From: Amycolatopsis acidicola
GTDB lineage: Bacteria > Actinomycetota > Actinomycetes > Mycobacteriales > Pseudonocardiaceae
Assembly: GCF_007713735.2 (NCBI RefSeq)
Contig: NZ_VMNW02000085.1
Span: 1-38,852, forward strand
Direction: 5' to 3'
DNA: 38,852 bases
The first letter of the stretch is position 1. Each line of letters starts with the position of its first letter. The position numbers and the translations under genes were made by a program. The notes beneath the pieces are model-generated. The model made no database searches. It saw nothing but the letters and a program-made list of their open reading frames with translations, and was not told the DNA's origin. This document shows positions 24,082 through 33,097 of the stretch, piece by piece.

Positions 24082-24735
24082 ATGCGCGAGGACCTGATCG
24101 GCCATGAATGGGCGGACGCCGAAGTGATCTGGCGTTACCACCGCCTCTCCCATCCGCTGCGCCCGTGCTCGGTCGCCCTCGCGCTCGGCTGCAACGACCT
24201 CGGCGTCGCGGCCTACGCGGCCGAGCTGTACCACCGGGGCCTGTTCCCCACGATCGTGTTCAGCGGGGCCAACAGCCGGGAAACGTTCACCACCTTCCCG
24301 CGCGGTGAGGGCGTTCATTACCGCGAGCACGCGCTGCGGCTCGGCGTCCCGGACGACGCGATCCTCGTCGAACCGAATGCCACCAATACGGGTGAAAACA
24401 TCACCCTTTCTCGTGAGTTGCTGCGCTCACGCGGAAATCATATCGAGTCCCTGATGTTGATCTCCATGCCGTACATGGAACGGCGCGCTTTCGCGACCAC
24501 CAGGAAAATCTGGCCGGAAGTGCGGCCGGTGTGCGCCTCGGTGCCGATGTCACTTTCGGAGTACCGGGAAACGCGGGCGCACGGCACCGAACTCATCGAC
24601 ATGATGATCGGCGATCTGCAGCGGATCATCGAATATCCCGGTCAGGGCTTCGCGATAGCCCAGGATGTTCCCCCTGCCGTGTACGCGGCCTACCAAAGAT
24701 TGGTGGCCGCCGGATATCGCAGCCGCATGCTGTGA
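24082..24735 (+). CDS. YdcF-family (DUF218) protein
   Basis: A 217-residue soluble protein of the DUF218/YdcF family. The first strand VALALGCNDLG is followed by AAELYHRGLFPTIVFSGANS, and then EPNATNTGENITLSRELL (about 96-113), the conserved Asn-Thr-x-Glu-Asn segment of the family. E. coli YdcF binds SAM, and the membrane relatives ElyC/SanA affect the cell envelope, but no reaction is established for this branch. It has no membrane helix. The ATG at 24082 follows a GGAAGG site and the upstream regulator by 21 bases; the WbqC-like gene starts 13 bases after its stop. Confidence 0.85.
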   Translation: MREDLIGHEWADAEVIWRYHRLSHPLRPCSVALALGCNDLGVAAYAAELYHRGLFPTIVFSGANSRETFTTFPRGEGVHYREHALRLGVPDDAILVEPNATNTGENITLSRELLRSRGNHIESLMLISMPYMERRAFATTRKIWPEVRPVCASVPMSLSEYRETRAHGTELIDMMIGDLQRIIEYPGQGFAIAQDVPPAVYAAYQRLVAAGYRSRML

Positions 24736-24748
24736 TCGAATACCGCGC

Positions 24749-25468
24749 GTGCCGCCGACCCCGAAGAGATCCTGCGCCATCCACCAGCCCAATTCGTTTC
24801 CCCGGTTGTCCACGCTGGCGAAGCTGCTGCGGGCCGACGTGTGGGTGGTGCTCGACGACGTGCAGTTCAACTCCCGCGACTACCAGCACCGCGCCCGGCT
24901 GGCCGCGCTGGAAGATCCCCTGTGCCAGCAATGGCTTTCGCTGCCGGTGCACCGCCCGCGCGGGCGCGCCAGCCGGATCGACGAGCTGCGCCTCGCCGAA
25001 CCCGAGACCGGCAGGCGCCGGGTGGCCCAGCTGATCCGCCAGTTCTACGGCCGCGCCCCGTTCTGGCGCGAAACCTCGGCCGCGGTGGACGAGGTCCTGG
25101 CCGCGCTCGCGCTGACCGACCGGCTGTCCGAAGTGGCCGAGGTGTCCACGCGCGCGCTGCTGGCCGGCCTCGGCTGGCGCGGCGAAGTGGTGCGCTCCAG
25201 CGAAGTGCCCTCCAGCGACCAGCGTTCGGAACGGCTCGCCGACCTGACCGCCGCCGTCGGCGCCGGCACCTACCTCTGCGGCCGCGGCGGCGCGAAGTAC
25301 CTCGACGAGGCGCCGTTCACCGCGCGCGGCATCGCCGTGGACTACCCGCACCCGCCCGCGTTGTGCGGAAAGGACGGCATGCGCACGGCGAGCGCGCTGT
25401 GGGCGTACGCCACCCTCGGCCCGGAAGAGCTGAGCTGCGAGCTGACGCCGGTCCCCGTTCCCGCCTGA
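24749..25468 (+). CDS. WbqC-like family protein
   Basis: A 239-residue protein of the WbqC-like family. The N-terminal signature CAIHQPNSFPRLSTLAKLL is followed by DVWVVLDDVQFNSRDYQHRA, and FLCGRGG-like TYLCGRGGAKYLDE and SALWAYATLG occur later. The family occurs in polysaccharide and glycopeptide clusters and its catalytic role is unclear. The start GTG 24749 is the only usable start near the conserved N terminus; it lacks a strong Shine-Dalgarno and probably relies on reinitiation after the YdcF stop 13 bases upstream. Confidence 0.85.
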   Translation: MPPTPKRSCAIHQPNSFPRLSTLAKLLRADVWVVLDDVQFNSRDYQHRARLAALEDPLCQQWLSLPVHRPRGRASRIDELRLAEPETGRRRVAQLIRQFYGRAPFWRETSAAVDEVLAALALTDRLSEVAEVSTRALLAGLGWRGEVVRSSEVPSSDQRSERLADLTAAVGAGTYLCGRGGAKYLDEAPFTARGIAVDYPHPPALCGKDGMRTASALWAYATLGPEELSCELTPVPVPA

Positions 25469-25474
25469 CCGCAC

Positions 25475-25494
25475 GGACGGCAACGGAGCCGTCC
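25475..25494. terminator. Bidirectional hairpin between WbqC-like and sthA genes
   Basis: A perfect 7-bp stem, GGACGGC / GCCGTCC, with a 6-base loop occupies most of the 31-base gap between two convergent stop codons. There is no T-tract. Confidence 0.65.
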
Positions 25495-25499
25495 CCGGG

Positions 25500-26912
25500 T
25501 CAGAGGGCGAAGCGTTCCAGCTCCCGGATCTTGTTCGTCGCGTCGAGGGCGGCGACCTTGTACGCCTCGGACAGCGTCGGGTAGTTGAACACCGCGTCGA
25601 CGAGGTAGTCGACGGTGCCGCCGCAGCCCATCACCGCCTGGCCGATGTGCACCAGCTCGGTCGCGCCGCTGCCGAAGACGTGCACGCCGAGCAGTTTCCG
25701 GTCCGTTGTGGACACCAGCAGTTTCAGCATCCCGTACGAGTCCCCGGCGATCTGCCCGCGCGCGAGCTCGCGGTACCGCGCCACGCCCACCTCGTACGGC
25801 ACCGACGACGACGTCAGCTCGGCTTCGGTCGCGCCGCAGTACGAGATCTCCGGGATGGTGTAGATGCCGATCGGCTGCAGCGCCCCGAGTTCGTGCGCCG
25901 GCTCGCCGAACGCGTGGTACGCCGCGAGCCTGCCCTGGTCCATCGAAGTGGCCGCGAGCGCCGGGAAGCCGATCACGTCGCCGACCGCGTAGATGTGCTC
26001 GACCGGCGTGCGGTAGTGCTCGTCGACCGCGAGCCGCCCGCGGTGGTCGGCCTCCAGCCCGGCGGCCGCCAGGTTCAGCTCCCCGGTCATGCCCTGGCGC
26101 CCGGCCGAGTACATCACCGCGTCCGCCGGAATGCGCTTTCCGGACACCAGGGTGGTCATCGTGGCATGGTCGGAAACCGCCACGTTCGCGACCTTCTCCC
26201 CGAACCGGAAGGTGACCTGCAGATCCCGCAGGTGGAATTTCAGCGATTCGACGATCTCCGGGTCGCAGAATTCGAGCATCCGCTCCCGTTGTTCGACCAC
26301 CGTGACGCGACTGCCGAGCGCGGCGAACAGGGACGCGTACTCGATCCCGATCACCCCGGCGCCGACCACGACGAGCGTGGACGGGATCTCCTCCAGCTGC
26401 AGGATCTCGTCGGAGTCGAGCACCCGCGCCGCGTCGAAGTCCACCTGGTCCGGCCGCGCCGGGCGGGTGCCGGTGGCGATGACGATCTTCTCGCCGGTGA
26501 TGGTGCTCCGGTCGCCCCGGTGCGCGCCCGTGACCGCGACCGTGTGCGCGTCGGCGAACGTGCCGACGCCGTTGAGCAGGTCGACGTGGTTGCGCAGCAG
26601 CTGCGCGCGGACCACCTGCACTTCGCGGCCGATCACGTGCTGGGTGCGCGAGAGCAGGTCCGCGATCGTGATGTCCTGTTTGACGCGATAGCTCGCCCCG
26701 TACAGTTCGCGCTGGTTCATCCCGGTCAGGTAGAGCACCGCTTCGCGCAGCGTCTTCGACGGGATGGTGCCGGTGTTGACGCAGACGCCGCCGACCATGT
26801 CGGCCCGGTCGACGACGGCCACCCGGTTGCCCAATTTCGCGGCCGCGATGGCCGCCTTCTGCCCGCCGGGGCCGGAGCCGATGACGATCAGGTCGTAGTC
26901 GTATTCGCTCAC
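25500..26912 (-). CDS. sthA: Soluble NAD(P) transhydrogenase
   Basis: A 470-residue flavoprotein that balances NADPH and NADH in the cytoplasm. The FAD-binding GSGPGG is at 12-17, and the NAD(P)-binding GAGVIG is in the middle. In the redox-active motif of this family (lipoamide dehydrogenase CxxxxC), the first Cys is kept (Cys44 in GGVCVNTGTIPSK) while the second is Thr49. That GTIPSK form is typical of SthA and excludes a disulfide oxidoreductase such as lipoamide dehydrogenase or glutathione/mycothione reductase. GTG at 26912 has GGAAGG 9 bases upstream; the open frame further upstream has no family match. Confidence 0.93.
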   Translation of the reverse strand: MSEYDYDLIVIGSGPGGQKAAIAAAKLGNRVAVVDRADMVGGVCVNTGTIPSKTLREAVLYLTGMNQRELYGASYRVKQDITIADLLSRTQHVIGREVQVVRAQLLRNHVDLLNGVGTFADAHTVAVTGAHRGDRSTITGEKIVIATGTRPARPDQVDFDAARVLDSDEILQLEEIPSTLVVVGAGVIGIEYASLFAALGSRVTVVEQRERMLEFCDPEIVESLKFHLRDLQVTFRFGEKVANVAVSDHATMTTLVSGKRIPADAVMYSAGRQGMTGELNLAAAGLEADHRGRLAVDEHYRTPVEHIYAVGDVIGFPALAATSMDQGRLAAYHAFGEPAHELGALQPIGIYTIPEISYCGATEAELTSSSVPYEVGVARYRELARGQIAGDSYGMLKLLVSTTDRKLLGVHVFGSGATELVHIGQAVMGCGGTVDYLVDAVFNYPTLSEAYKVAALDATNKIRELERFAL

Positions 26913-27048
26913 GCGCCAAGCCTTCCACGACCCGGGCGCCGCGCAAGGGCCTTTACCCCGATATTGCGAATGTCGCCGTTTGGTCAAGGAAAAACCGCGC
27001 GAAGGTAATGCGCGGCGGGCGCAACATCGCTCTTACGGAAAGGTGACT

Positions 27049-29166
27049 ATGTTCGGGGTCGTGCGTCTTTCCCACGGGCTGCCCCGGTTCCTCGGTTCGT
27101 GCGCGATCGCCGGCGTCCTGGTCGCCGGGGTGCTCGCCCCGGTCGCGATGGGCGCGGGCATGCTGTCCAACCAGGTCAGCGATTCGGTCGACGGGATCTC
27201 GGCCAGCCTCGCCACCAGCCAGCAGCCGCTGGTCACCACGGTCACCGACCGCGACGGCAACCCGATCGCCACGCTGTTCGACCAGTACCGGCTGCCCGCC
27301 ACCTACGACCAGATCTCCGCGGCGATGAAAGCGGCGATCGTGTCGGTGGAGGACCGGCGGTTCTGGGACGAGGGCGGGGTCGACCCGAAGGGCATGCTGC
27401 GCGCCGCGCTGCACGACTCCTCCGGCGGCAGCACCCAGGGCGGCTCCACGATCACCCAGCAGTACGTGAAGAACTACCTGATCAACGTAGTCGACCGCAA
27501 CGACAAGGCGGCGCAGTACGAGGACAAGGCCGACACCCTCGCCCGCAAGCTGCGCGAGGCGAAGATCGCCGTCCAGCTCGGGCAGAGCGAGTCCAAAGAG
27601 GACATTCTCACCGGCTACCTGAACGTGGTCGAGTTCACCGGCAACGTCTACGGCGTCGGCGCAGCCGCGAAGGCGTATTTCGGGACCACGGCGGACAAAC
27701 TGAACGTGCAGCAGTCGGCGCTGCTGGCGGGCATGGTGAACAACCCGAACCTGTACAACCCGTACACGCACCCGCAGCAGGCGCTGGAGCGGCGTAACCA
27801 GGTGATCGACGACATGGTCACCAACCGCACGCTCGCGGAGAAGGACGCCGAGATCGCGAAGGCCACCCCGCTCGGCGTCCTGGACGACGGGCCGCGGATC
27901 CCGTCGAGCACGTGCATGGGCGCGGCGCCGGACGCCGGGTTCTTCTGCCAGTACGCCGAGCAGTACCTGATCCAGGCCGGGTTCACCGCCGACCAGCTGG
28001 CCGTCGGCGGCTACACGATCAGGACCACGATGGACCCGGTGGTCAGCCAGACCGTGAAGAACGCGGTGGAGCACAACGTGCCGACCACGCAGTACGGCGT
28101 GGCCAACACGTTCGCGGTGATCCGGCCCGGCGCGCAGACGCACGAAGTGCTCGCGATGGTGGCCAACCGCAACTACGGCACCGACCCCGCGCAGGGCGAG
28201 ACGTCGAGCAACATCGTCGCCAACGCCAGCAACGTGTTCGGCGCGGGTTCGTCGTTCAAGATCTTCACCTCGGCGGCGGCGATGGAAACCGGGAAGGCAG
28301 GGCTGAACACGCCGCTGCCGAACCAGGCCGGGCAGTGCTTCACGCAGCCGGGCGCGAACCAGTACACCGCGCCGTACTGCGTGCAGAACGACGGTACGAA
28401 CTATCCGGACCCGATCTCGCTGCGCGACGGGCTCGCCACCTCGCCGAACGTCGCGTTCGTCGGGCTGGAGTCGCAGGTCGGCATGCCCGCGGTACTGGAC
28501 ATGGCGCGGCGCCTCGGCCTGCGGAACACGCTCACCACCAACGACGCCGGCGCCACGCCGGACCCGTCCTCGTCCAACCCGCAGTACAGCGAGCCGCAGT
28601 CGCAGTACTTCTCCAACAAGCTGTCCTTCACCCTCGGCAACAGCCCGGTGAGCCCGCTGGAGATGGCGAACGTGTCGGCGACGCTGATGAGCGGCGGCGT
28701 GTGGTGCGCGCCGAACCCGATCCTGTCGGTCACCGACCGGGACGGCGCGCCGGTGGCGGTGAAACAGCAGGCGTGCGAACAGGTCGTGTCGCCGGGGCTG
28801 GCGAATTCGCTGGAGGCCGGGCTGAGCCAGGACACGATCAGCGGCACGTCGGCTTCGGCGGCCAGGGCGGCGGGCTGGAGTCACCCGGACATCGGCAAGA
28901 CCGGGACGACGCAGCAGAGCGAGTCGGTGGCCTTCGTGGGCGGGGTCGACGACTACGCCGTCTCGTCGATGGTGTTCGCCGACGGCCCGAAACCCGAGGA
29001 GGTCTGCCCCGGTACGCCGGTGCACCTTGGCAGCTGCGGGCACGGCGCGTTCGGTGGCACGGTGGCGGCGCCGCCGTACTTCACGGCGTTCAACCAGTTG
29101 CTGGCGGGCAAACCGGACACGCCGATCCCGGCGGCGGATCCCGCGTACCTCAACGCACGGAGCTGA
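27049..29166 (+). CDS. Bifunctional class A penicillin-binding protein
   Basis: A 705-residue peptidoglycan synthase. One membrane helix (about 13-38) anchors it. A GT51 transglycosylase domain follows, with catalytic Glu101 in VEDRRFW and QGGSTITQQYVKN (130-142). The transpeptidase has SSFK (Ser401, Lys404), SPN (465-467) and KTGT (617-620), so both activities look intact. It lacks PASTA repeats. ATG 27049 has AAAGG just upstream; an in-frame start at 26980 would add residues with no match to the family. It converges with and overlaps the MFS gene by 17 bases at the 3' ends. Confidence 0.93.
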   Translation: MFGVVRLSHGLPRFLGSCAIAGVLVAGVLAPVAMGAGMLSNQVSDSVDGISASLATSQQPLVTTVTDRDGNPIATLFDQYRLPATYDQISAAMKAAIVSVEDRRFWDEGGVDPKGMLRAALHDSSGGSTQGGSTITQQYVKNYLINVVDRNDKAAQYEDKADTLARKLREAKIAVQLGQSESKEDILTGYLNVVEFTGNVYGVGAAAKAYFGTTADKLNVQQSALLAGMVNNPNLYNPYTHPQQALERRNQVIDDMVTNRTLAEKDAEIAKATPLGVLDDGPRIPSSTCMGAAPDAGFFCQYAEQYLIQAGFTADQLAVGGYTIRTTMDPVVSQTVKNAVEHNVPTTQYGVANTFAVIRPGAQTHEVLAMVANRNYGTDPAQGETSSNIVANASNVFGAGSSFKIFTSAAAMETGKAGLNTPLPNQAGQCFTQPGANQYTAPYCVQNDGTNYPDPISLRDGLATSPNVAFVGLESQVGMPAVLDMARRLGLRNTLTTNDAGATPDPSSSNPQYSEPQSQYFSNKLSFTLGNSPVSPLEMANVSATLMSGGVWCAPNPILSVTDRDGAPVAVKQQACEQVVSPGLANSLEAGLSQDTISGTSASAARAAGWSHPDIGKTGTTQQSESVAFVGGVDDYAVSSMVFADGPKPEEVCPGTPVHLGSCGHGAFGGTVAAPPYFTAFNQLLAGKPDTPIPAADPAYLNARS

Positions 29167-30370
29167 GCACTTTCTCCTTGCGGGGCAACAGGACCGGTGT
29201 AACGAGCAGCAGCGCGCCGGCCAGCGCGAGTGCCGCGCGCGGGCCGGTGAGCTGAGCCAGCAGGCCCCACAGCACGGTCACCACGGCGATGGTGGCGCTG
29301 CTGGTGACCGACCACGCGGTGAGCACCCGGGAGAGTTTGCCGGGTTCGGTGTGCCGGAGCCGGTGCGCGGCGAACACGGAGTTGAACAGGCCGATGCACA
29401 GGATCAGCCCGAACTCGGTCACCATCACCACCAGCAGGCCGGGCAGCCCGGGCCGCAGGAACGCGAGCCCGATCGGCCAGCAGGCGCGCAGCGTGCCGAA
29501 CACCCGAAGAACGGCGTGTTCCCCGATGCGCGCCATCACTCGCGGGGAGAGCCGCGAGCCGATCAGGCCGCCGAGGCAGGGCAAAGCGAACGCGAGCCCG
29601 TACTGCCAGACCGGGAAACCCAGGTGCGACAACATGAGCACGGAGGCGACCGGTTCACCGGCCATGATCAGGCTGTTGACGAGCACGGTGTTGAAGAACA
29701 GCGGCCGCAAGGTGTCGTGGGCGAGGATGGAACGCCATCCTTCGACGACGTCGCCCCACCGCCGTGCCCGCGCCTGGCCCGGTTCCGGCGGCTGCTCGCG
29801 GACCCGGATCGCCGTGACGCCGAGCGCGGACAACAGGTAGCTGACCGCGTCGAAGATCACGGTGATCACCGGCCCGAGCAGGCCGATGGCCGCGCCGCCC
29901 AGCGGCGGGCCGACGACGGTGGCCGACCAGGTGGTGGATTCGAACCGGCTGGTGGCCACCAGCAGCCGGTCCGCGGGGACGATCGTCTTCAGGTAGGCGC
30001 CACTGGCGGCGGCGAACGCGATCTTCGCCGCCGCCGCGACCGTCGACACCACCAGTAGCTGCGCGAAGGACAGCGCGTTCAGCCAGTAGGCGACCGGGAT
30101 CGACGCCAGCGCGGCGAACCGCAGCACGTCCATCGCGATCATCACCGGCCGTTTGGCGCGGAACTCCATCCACGGCCCGAGCGGAACGGCCAGCAGCGCC
30201 CCGATCGCGAGCCCGCACGACGACAACGCCGCCACCTCCGCGGAGCCCGCGTGCAGCACTTCGATCGCGATGACCGAGAACGCCCCGAAGCCCAGCCCTG
30301 TCCCGTAGGCGCTCACGGCGTACGCGGCCCACAGCCACGCGAACGGTCTGCCCAAGCTCGTTTTCAGCAC
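29150..30370 (-). CDS. MFS exporter
   Basis: A 406-residue major facilitator of the MFS_3/EntS-like type with about 12 membrane helices. The N terminus FAWLWAAYAVSAYGTGLGFGA, the loop FRAKRPVMIAMDVLRF between helices 2 and 3, and the second-half helices support a drug or metabolite efflux role; the substrate is unknown. GTG 30370 is chosen because the conserved start VLKTSLGRPFAWLW begins there; there is no clear Shine-Dalgarno. It is divergent from a LysR gene with 92 bases between, and overlaps the penicillin-binding protein gene tail-to-tail by 17 bases. Confidence 0.87.
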   Translation of the reverse strand: MLKTSLGRPFAWLWAAYAVSAYGTGLGFGAFSVIAIEVLHAGSAEVAALSSCGLAIGALLAVPLGPWMEFRAKRPVMIAMDVLRFAALASIPVAYWLNALSFAQLLVVSTVAAAAKIAFAAASGAYLKTIVPADRLLVATSRFESTTWSATVVGPPLGGAAIGLLGPVITVIFDAVSYLLSALGVTAIRVREQPPEPGQARARRWGDVVEGWRSILAHDTLRPLFFNTVLVNSLIMAGEPVASVLMLSHLGFPVWQYGLAFALPCLGGLIGSRLSPRVMARIGEHAVLRVFGTLRACWPIGLAFLRPGLPGLLVVMVTEFGLILCIGLFNSVFAAHRLRHTEPGKLSRVLTAWSVTSSATIAVVTVLWGLLAQLTGPRAALALAGALLLVTPVLLPRKEKVLSSVR

Positions 30371-30427
30371 CGGCAAAGGGAAGCAGCCCCGCGCCCGGCG
30401 CCGCCAACAACATCCCGGGCGGCGTGT

Positions 30428-30444
30428 CACAACCGTTCGTTGTG
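30428..30444. promoter_or_regulatory. LysR/MFS shared palindromic site
   Basis: CACAAC-CGTTC-GTTGTG is a perfect 6-5-6 inverted repeat midway between the divergent MFS and LysR starts. It has the size and symmetry of a LysR recognition site. Confidence 0.6.
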
Positions 30445-30462
30445 GGCGTAGGTTCGGTACCC

Positions 30463-31377
30463 GTGGATCTCGATGCCGTGCGCACCTTCGCCGCCGTCGC
30501 GGAAACCGGGCAGTTCCAGGCCGCCGCCGACGAGCTGGAGATCACCCAGCAAGCGGCGTCGAAACGGGTCGCCGCGCTGGAACGCCAGCTCGGCGTGCAG
30601 CTCTTCGCGCGCACGGCCAGGGGCGCCCGGCTCACCATCGACGGCCAGGCGCTGCTCCCCCACGCGCGCGAGCTGCTCCGCGCCGCCGAACGCGCGGCGG
30701 CGGCCGTGACCCCGGGGCGGCGCGCGCTGCGCATCGACGTCGTCAACCGCCGGATCGCGCCGTCGCACCTGCTCCACGCCTTCTACCAGCAGCATCCCGC
30801 GATCGACCTCGACGTCGTCACCGTGGACGAGGAGTCCGCGCTGTCCGCGGTCGGCGCCGGCGCGCTCGACGCCACCTTCCGTTCGCTGCGCGGCACGAAA
30901 CTTCCCCGGGGCCTGCGTTCGGCGCAGGTCATCGACGACCGGCACGAGGTGCTCGTCGGGCAGCGGCATCCGCTGGCGCACAACGAAACCGTGACGGTCG
31001 CCGAACTCGCCGGGCATCCGGTGTGGATGCCAGGGCTGTCCGAACCGGAGCCGGTGGGCTACTACCAGGACCTGGCGGCGGCGTTCGGGCTGACCATCGA
31101 CACGATCGGCCCGCTGTTCGGCAACGAGACGCTGCTCGCCGAAATAGCGGACTCGGACAGGCTCGCCACTCTCGTCGGCGAAGGCTCGCGCTACCTCTGG
31201 CCGGAAAGCTATGACCTGCGCCGGATCCCCGTCGTCGACCCGGTGCCGGTGTATCCGCTCCGCGTGGTCTGGCGGGCCGACAACCCGCATCCGGTGCTCG
31301 CTCAGTTCCTCGATTTCCTCCGGGCCCAGTACCGGCCGGACGACGCCGTGTGGGTGCCGGACTGGGCCCGGAAATGA
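30463..31377 (+). CDS. LysR-family regulator of the divergent MFS gene
   Basis: A 304-residue LysR-type regulator. The N-terminal winged helix (residues 1-60: LDAVRTFAAVAETGQFQAAA, then ITQQAASKRVAALERQLG) is followed by a periplasmic-binding-like effector domain (about 90-295). The start GTG 30463 gives the standard LysR N terminus. The palindrome at 30428-30444 in the shared spacer suggests it controls the divergent MFS gene, with self-regulation likely. It ends one base before the convergent phosphotransferase stop. Confidence 0.9.
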   Translation: MDLDAVRTFAAVAETGQFQAAADELEITQQAASKRVAALERQLGVQLFARTARGARLTIDGQALLPHARELLRAAERAAAAVTPGRRALRIDVVNRRIAPSHLLHAFYQQHPAIDLDVVTVDEESALSAVGAGALDATFRSLRGTKLPRGLRSAQVIDDRHEVLVGQRHPLAHNETVTVAELAGHPVWMPGLSEPEPVGYYQDLAAAFGLTIDTIGPLFGNETLLAEIADSDRLATLVGEGSRYLWPESYDLRRIPVVDPVPVYPLRVVWRADNPHPVLAQFLDFLRAQYRPDDAVWVPDWARK

Positions 31378-31378
31378 G

Positions 31379-32683
31379 TCAACGGCGCGACAGGTGACGC
31401 GGGTTCGCCACCAGCAACCGGTCCCGCACGACCGCGCGCACCGCCTCGACGAGCCGGGGATCGTCGTCCCCGGCCCGGATGCGCGCGGCAAGGGCGGCGT
31501 CGTCGGGCAGGCCGAGCGCGGCGAGGCGGGCTCGGTGAGCTTCGGCGTGGGCCGGTGCGAGGTGAAGTTCCCGGCGGGCGATGGTCAAGGCCGTCTCCGC
31601 CACCCGGAGTTGGTAGCGCACAGCGGGATCCTCCACCTGCAAACCGGCGAGGAAGGAGCCGGCCGAGGCGATGAGCGCGGCGGCGGAAGGGCGGTCGTGC
31701 GGGGGCGCCGACGCGGCCAGATCCGGTGCGGGCAAAGGATCTTCGACGTCCTCAGGCGTTGTCAGGCCCAGCACCAGCAACAGGTCGTGCTCCTGCTCGC
31801 ACACCCGCCGCCCGAGCACGGCCAGCTCCGCCGACTCGTCGCCGCCCGAGAGATACCGTTCGGCCTGCACGCGGCACAGGATGGTCCAGCGGAGCGTTCC
31901 GTAGACCTCCCACCAGTGCAGCGTCGCCTCGTCGGGCGGAGTGCCGCCGCCCGCGGCGTAACCGGCCAGAAGCTCTTCGCGCGAGCCGAACCCGCCCGCC
32001 GCGCCCGGCCCGCCGAACCGCCAGGCGCGCACGCACAGCCAGCCGAGGTCCTCGCACGGATCACCGGCGTGCGTCAGCTCCCAGTCGAGCACGCCGCGCA
32101 CCCCGTCCTCCCCGATCAGGAGGTTCCCGGTGCGGAAATCGCCGTGCACCACCGTTTTTCCGCCCGGGGACGGCCGGTTCCCGCGCAGCCACCGCAGCGC
32201 GATCTCGACGGACGGACGGGGTTCGGCGAGCGACTCGTAGATCTCGACGAGATCGTCGAGCGGGTCGCCCGCGGGCAGGTCCGGGACCTCGCCGGGCGAA
32301 ACGGTGTGCAGGCGGGCGAGAATCACGCCCAGGTCGTGGGCGAGCCGGGGCCGCACGGCCTCGAACCGCTTGTCCCGCAACAGTTTCCGTGGGATGGTCT
32401 CGCCGTCGAGCCGGTCCATGACCATCGCCGCGGTGCCGAGGATCTCACCGGTGCCGGTCACGCCTGGCACCGGTACGCCCGCGCGCCCGGCGGCGCGGAT
32501 CGCCCGCGCCTCCAGCTCGATCCGGCCGTGCGTCGCCGCGCCGTGCGGTTCCCGGCGCAGCACCAACGGTTTCCCGCCGGACTCGAAGGCCCACGTCTCG
32601 CGGCTCGCCCCGCCGGAAAGCCGGTGCAGCCCCGTGACCGGCGAACCGAGCCACTCGGCCAGCGCCCTGGCCAGCTCCATCAT
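31379..32683 (-). CDS. APH-type phosphotransferase fused to a DUF6285-like tail
   Basis: A 434-residue protein. Residues about 1-310 are an aminoglycoside-phosphotransferase-fold kinase with HGDFRTGN (catalytic Asp182) and LDWE (Asp200, magnesium ligand). The ELTHAGDPCEDLGWL segment is typical of the branch that includes LvaA and the APH domain of ACAD10/11, which phosphorylates a hydroxyl on a hydroxyacyl-CoA. Residues about 329-434 match DUF6285 in my recollection (RPSAAALIASAGSFLAG, TALTIARRELHL, ANPRHL), usually a separate gene next to such kinases. It is not an antibiotic-resistance APH by context. ATG 32683 overlaps the NTF2-like stop by 4 bases. Confidence 0.85.
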   Translation of the reverse strand: MMELARALAEWLGSPVTGLHRLSGGASRETWAFESGGKPLVLRREPHGAATHGRIELEARAIRAAGRAGVPVPGVTGTGEILGTAAMVMDRLDGETIPRKLLRDKRFEAVRPRLAHDLGVILARLHTVSPGEVPDLPAGDPLDDLVEIYESLAEPRPSVEIALRWLRGNRPSPGGKTVVHGDFRTGNLLIGEDGVRGVLDWELTHAGDPCEDLGWLCVRAWRFGGPGAAGGFGSREELLAGYAAGGGTPPDEATLHWWEVYGTLRWTILCRVQAERYLSGGDESAELAVLGRRVCEQEHDLLLVLGLTTPEDVEDPLPAPDLAASAPPHDRPSAAALIASAGSFLAGLQVEDPAVRYQLRVAETALTIARRELHLAPAHAEAHRARLAALGLPDDAALAARIRAGDDDPRLVEAVRAVVRDRLLVANPRHLSRR

Positions 32684-33084
32684 CGGGCCGCCCGCTGCGC
32701 CGCGGCGAACTCCCGCAGCGGATCGGAGCCGCGGGTGTCGGCGTACTCCTCGATCCGGGTGATCCGTCCATCGTGGACAGTCGCGAACAGGCAGGCCGCC
32801 ACCTCGATCCGCTGCCCGTCCGGCAAGGCGCCGCGCAGCACGTGCCGTTGCACGTAACCATCGGGCAGCCAGTCTCGCCGGATCTCCTCGTAACGGAAGT
32901 CCCGCACGGTGCGGCTCAGCCAGCGCAGCGTCCGCAGGTTGTCGTCCACGCCCTCCTCGGTGCCGCCGCCGGGCGCGTTCTCGTTGTGCCAGATCAGGGC
33001 TCCGGGCGCGTAGATCTCCCGCAGGGCGCCGGTGTCCCCCGCGACGATCGAGGCGAGGAACCGGTCGGCGATCTCTTCGTACAT
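32680..33084 (-). CDS. NTF2/SnoaL-like protein
   Basis: A 134-residue protein with the cone-shaped NTF2/SnoaL fold: helices at the start (EEIADRFLASIVAGDTGALR), IYAPGALIWHNENAPGG, and closing strands VAACLFATVHDGRITRIEEYAD. Members include ketosteroid isomerase, epoxide hydrolases and small-molecule binding proteins, so the reaction cannot be fixed. GGAG lies 5 bases before ATG 33084. It lies 13 bases after the TetR gene and overlaps the phosphotransferase start by 4 bases, so the three form one operon. Confidence 0.85.
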   Translation of the reverse strand: MYEEIADRFLASIVAGDTGALREIYAPGALIWHNENAPGGGTEEGVDDNLRTLRWLSRTVRDFRYEEIRRDWLPDGYVQRHVLRGALPDGQRIEVAACLFATVHDGRITRIEEYADTRGSDPLREFAAAQRAAR

Positions 33085-33097
33085 GCGGACTCCGATG

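Noticed and set aside
31379..32683. Aminoglycoside resistance gene
   Set aside because: The APH fold is shared, but the DUF6285-like tail and acyl-CoA neighbours point to metabolism.
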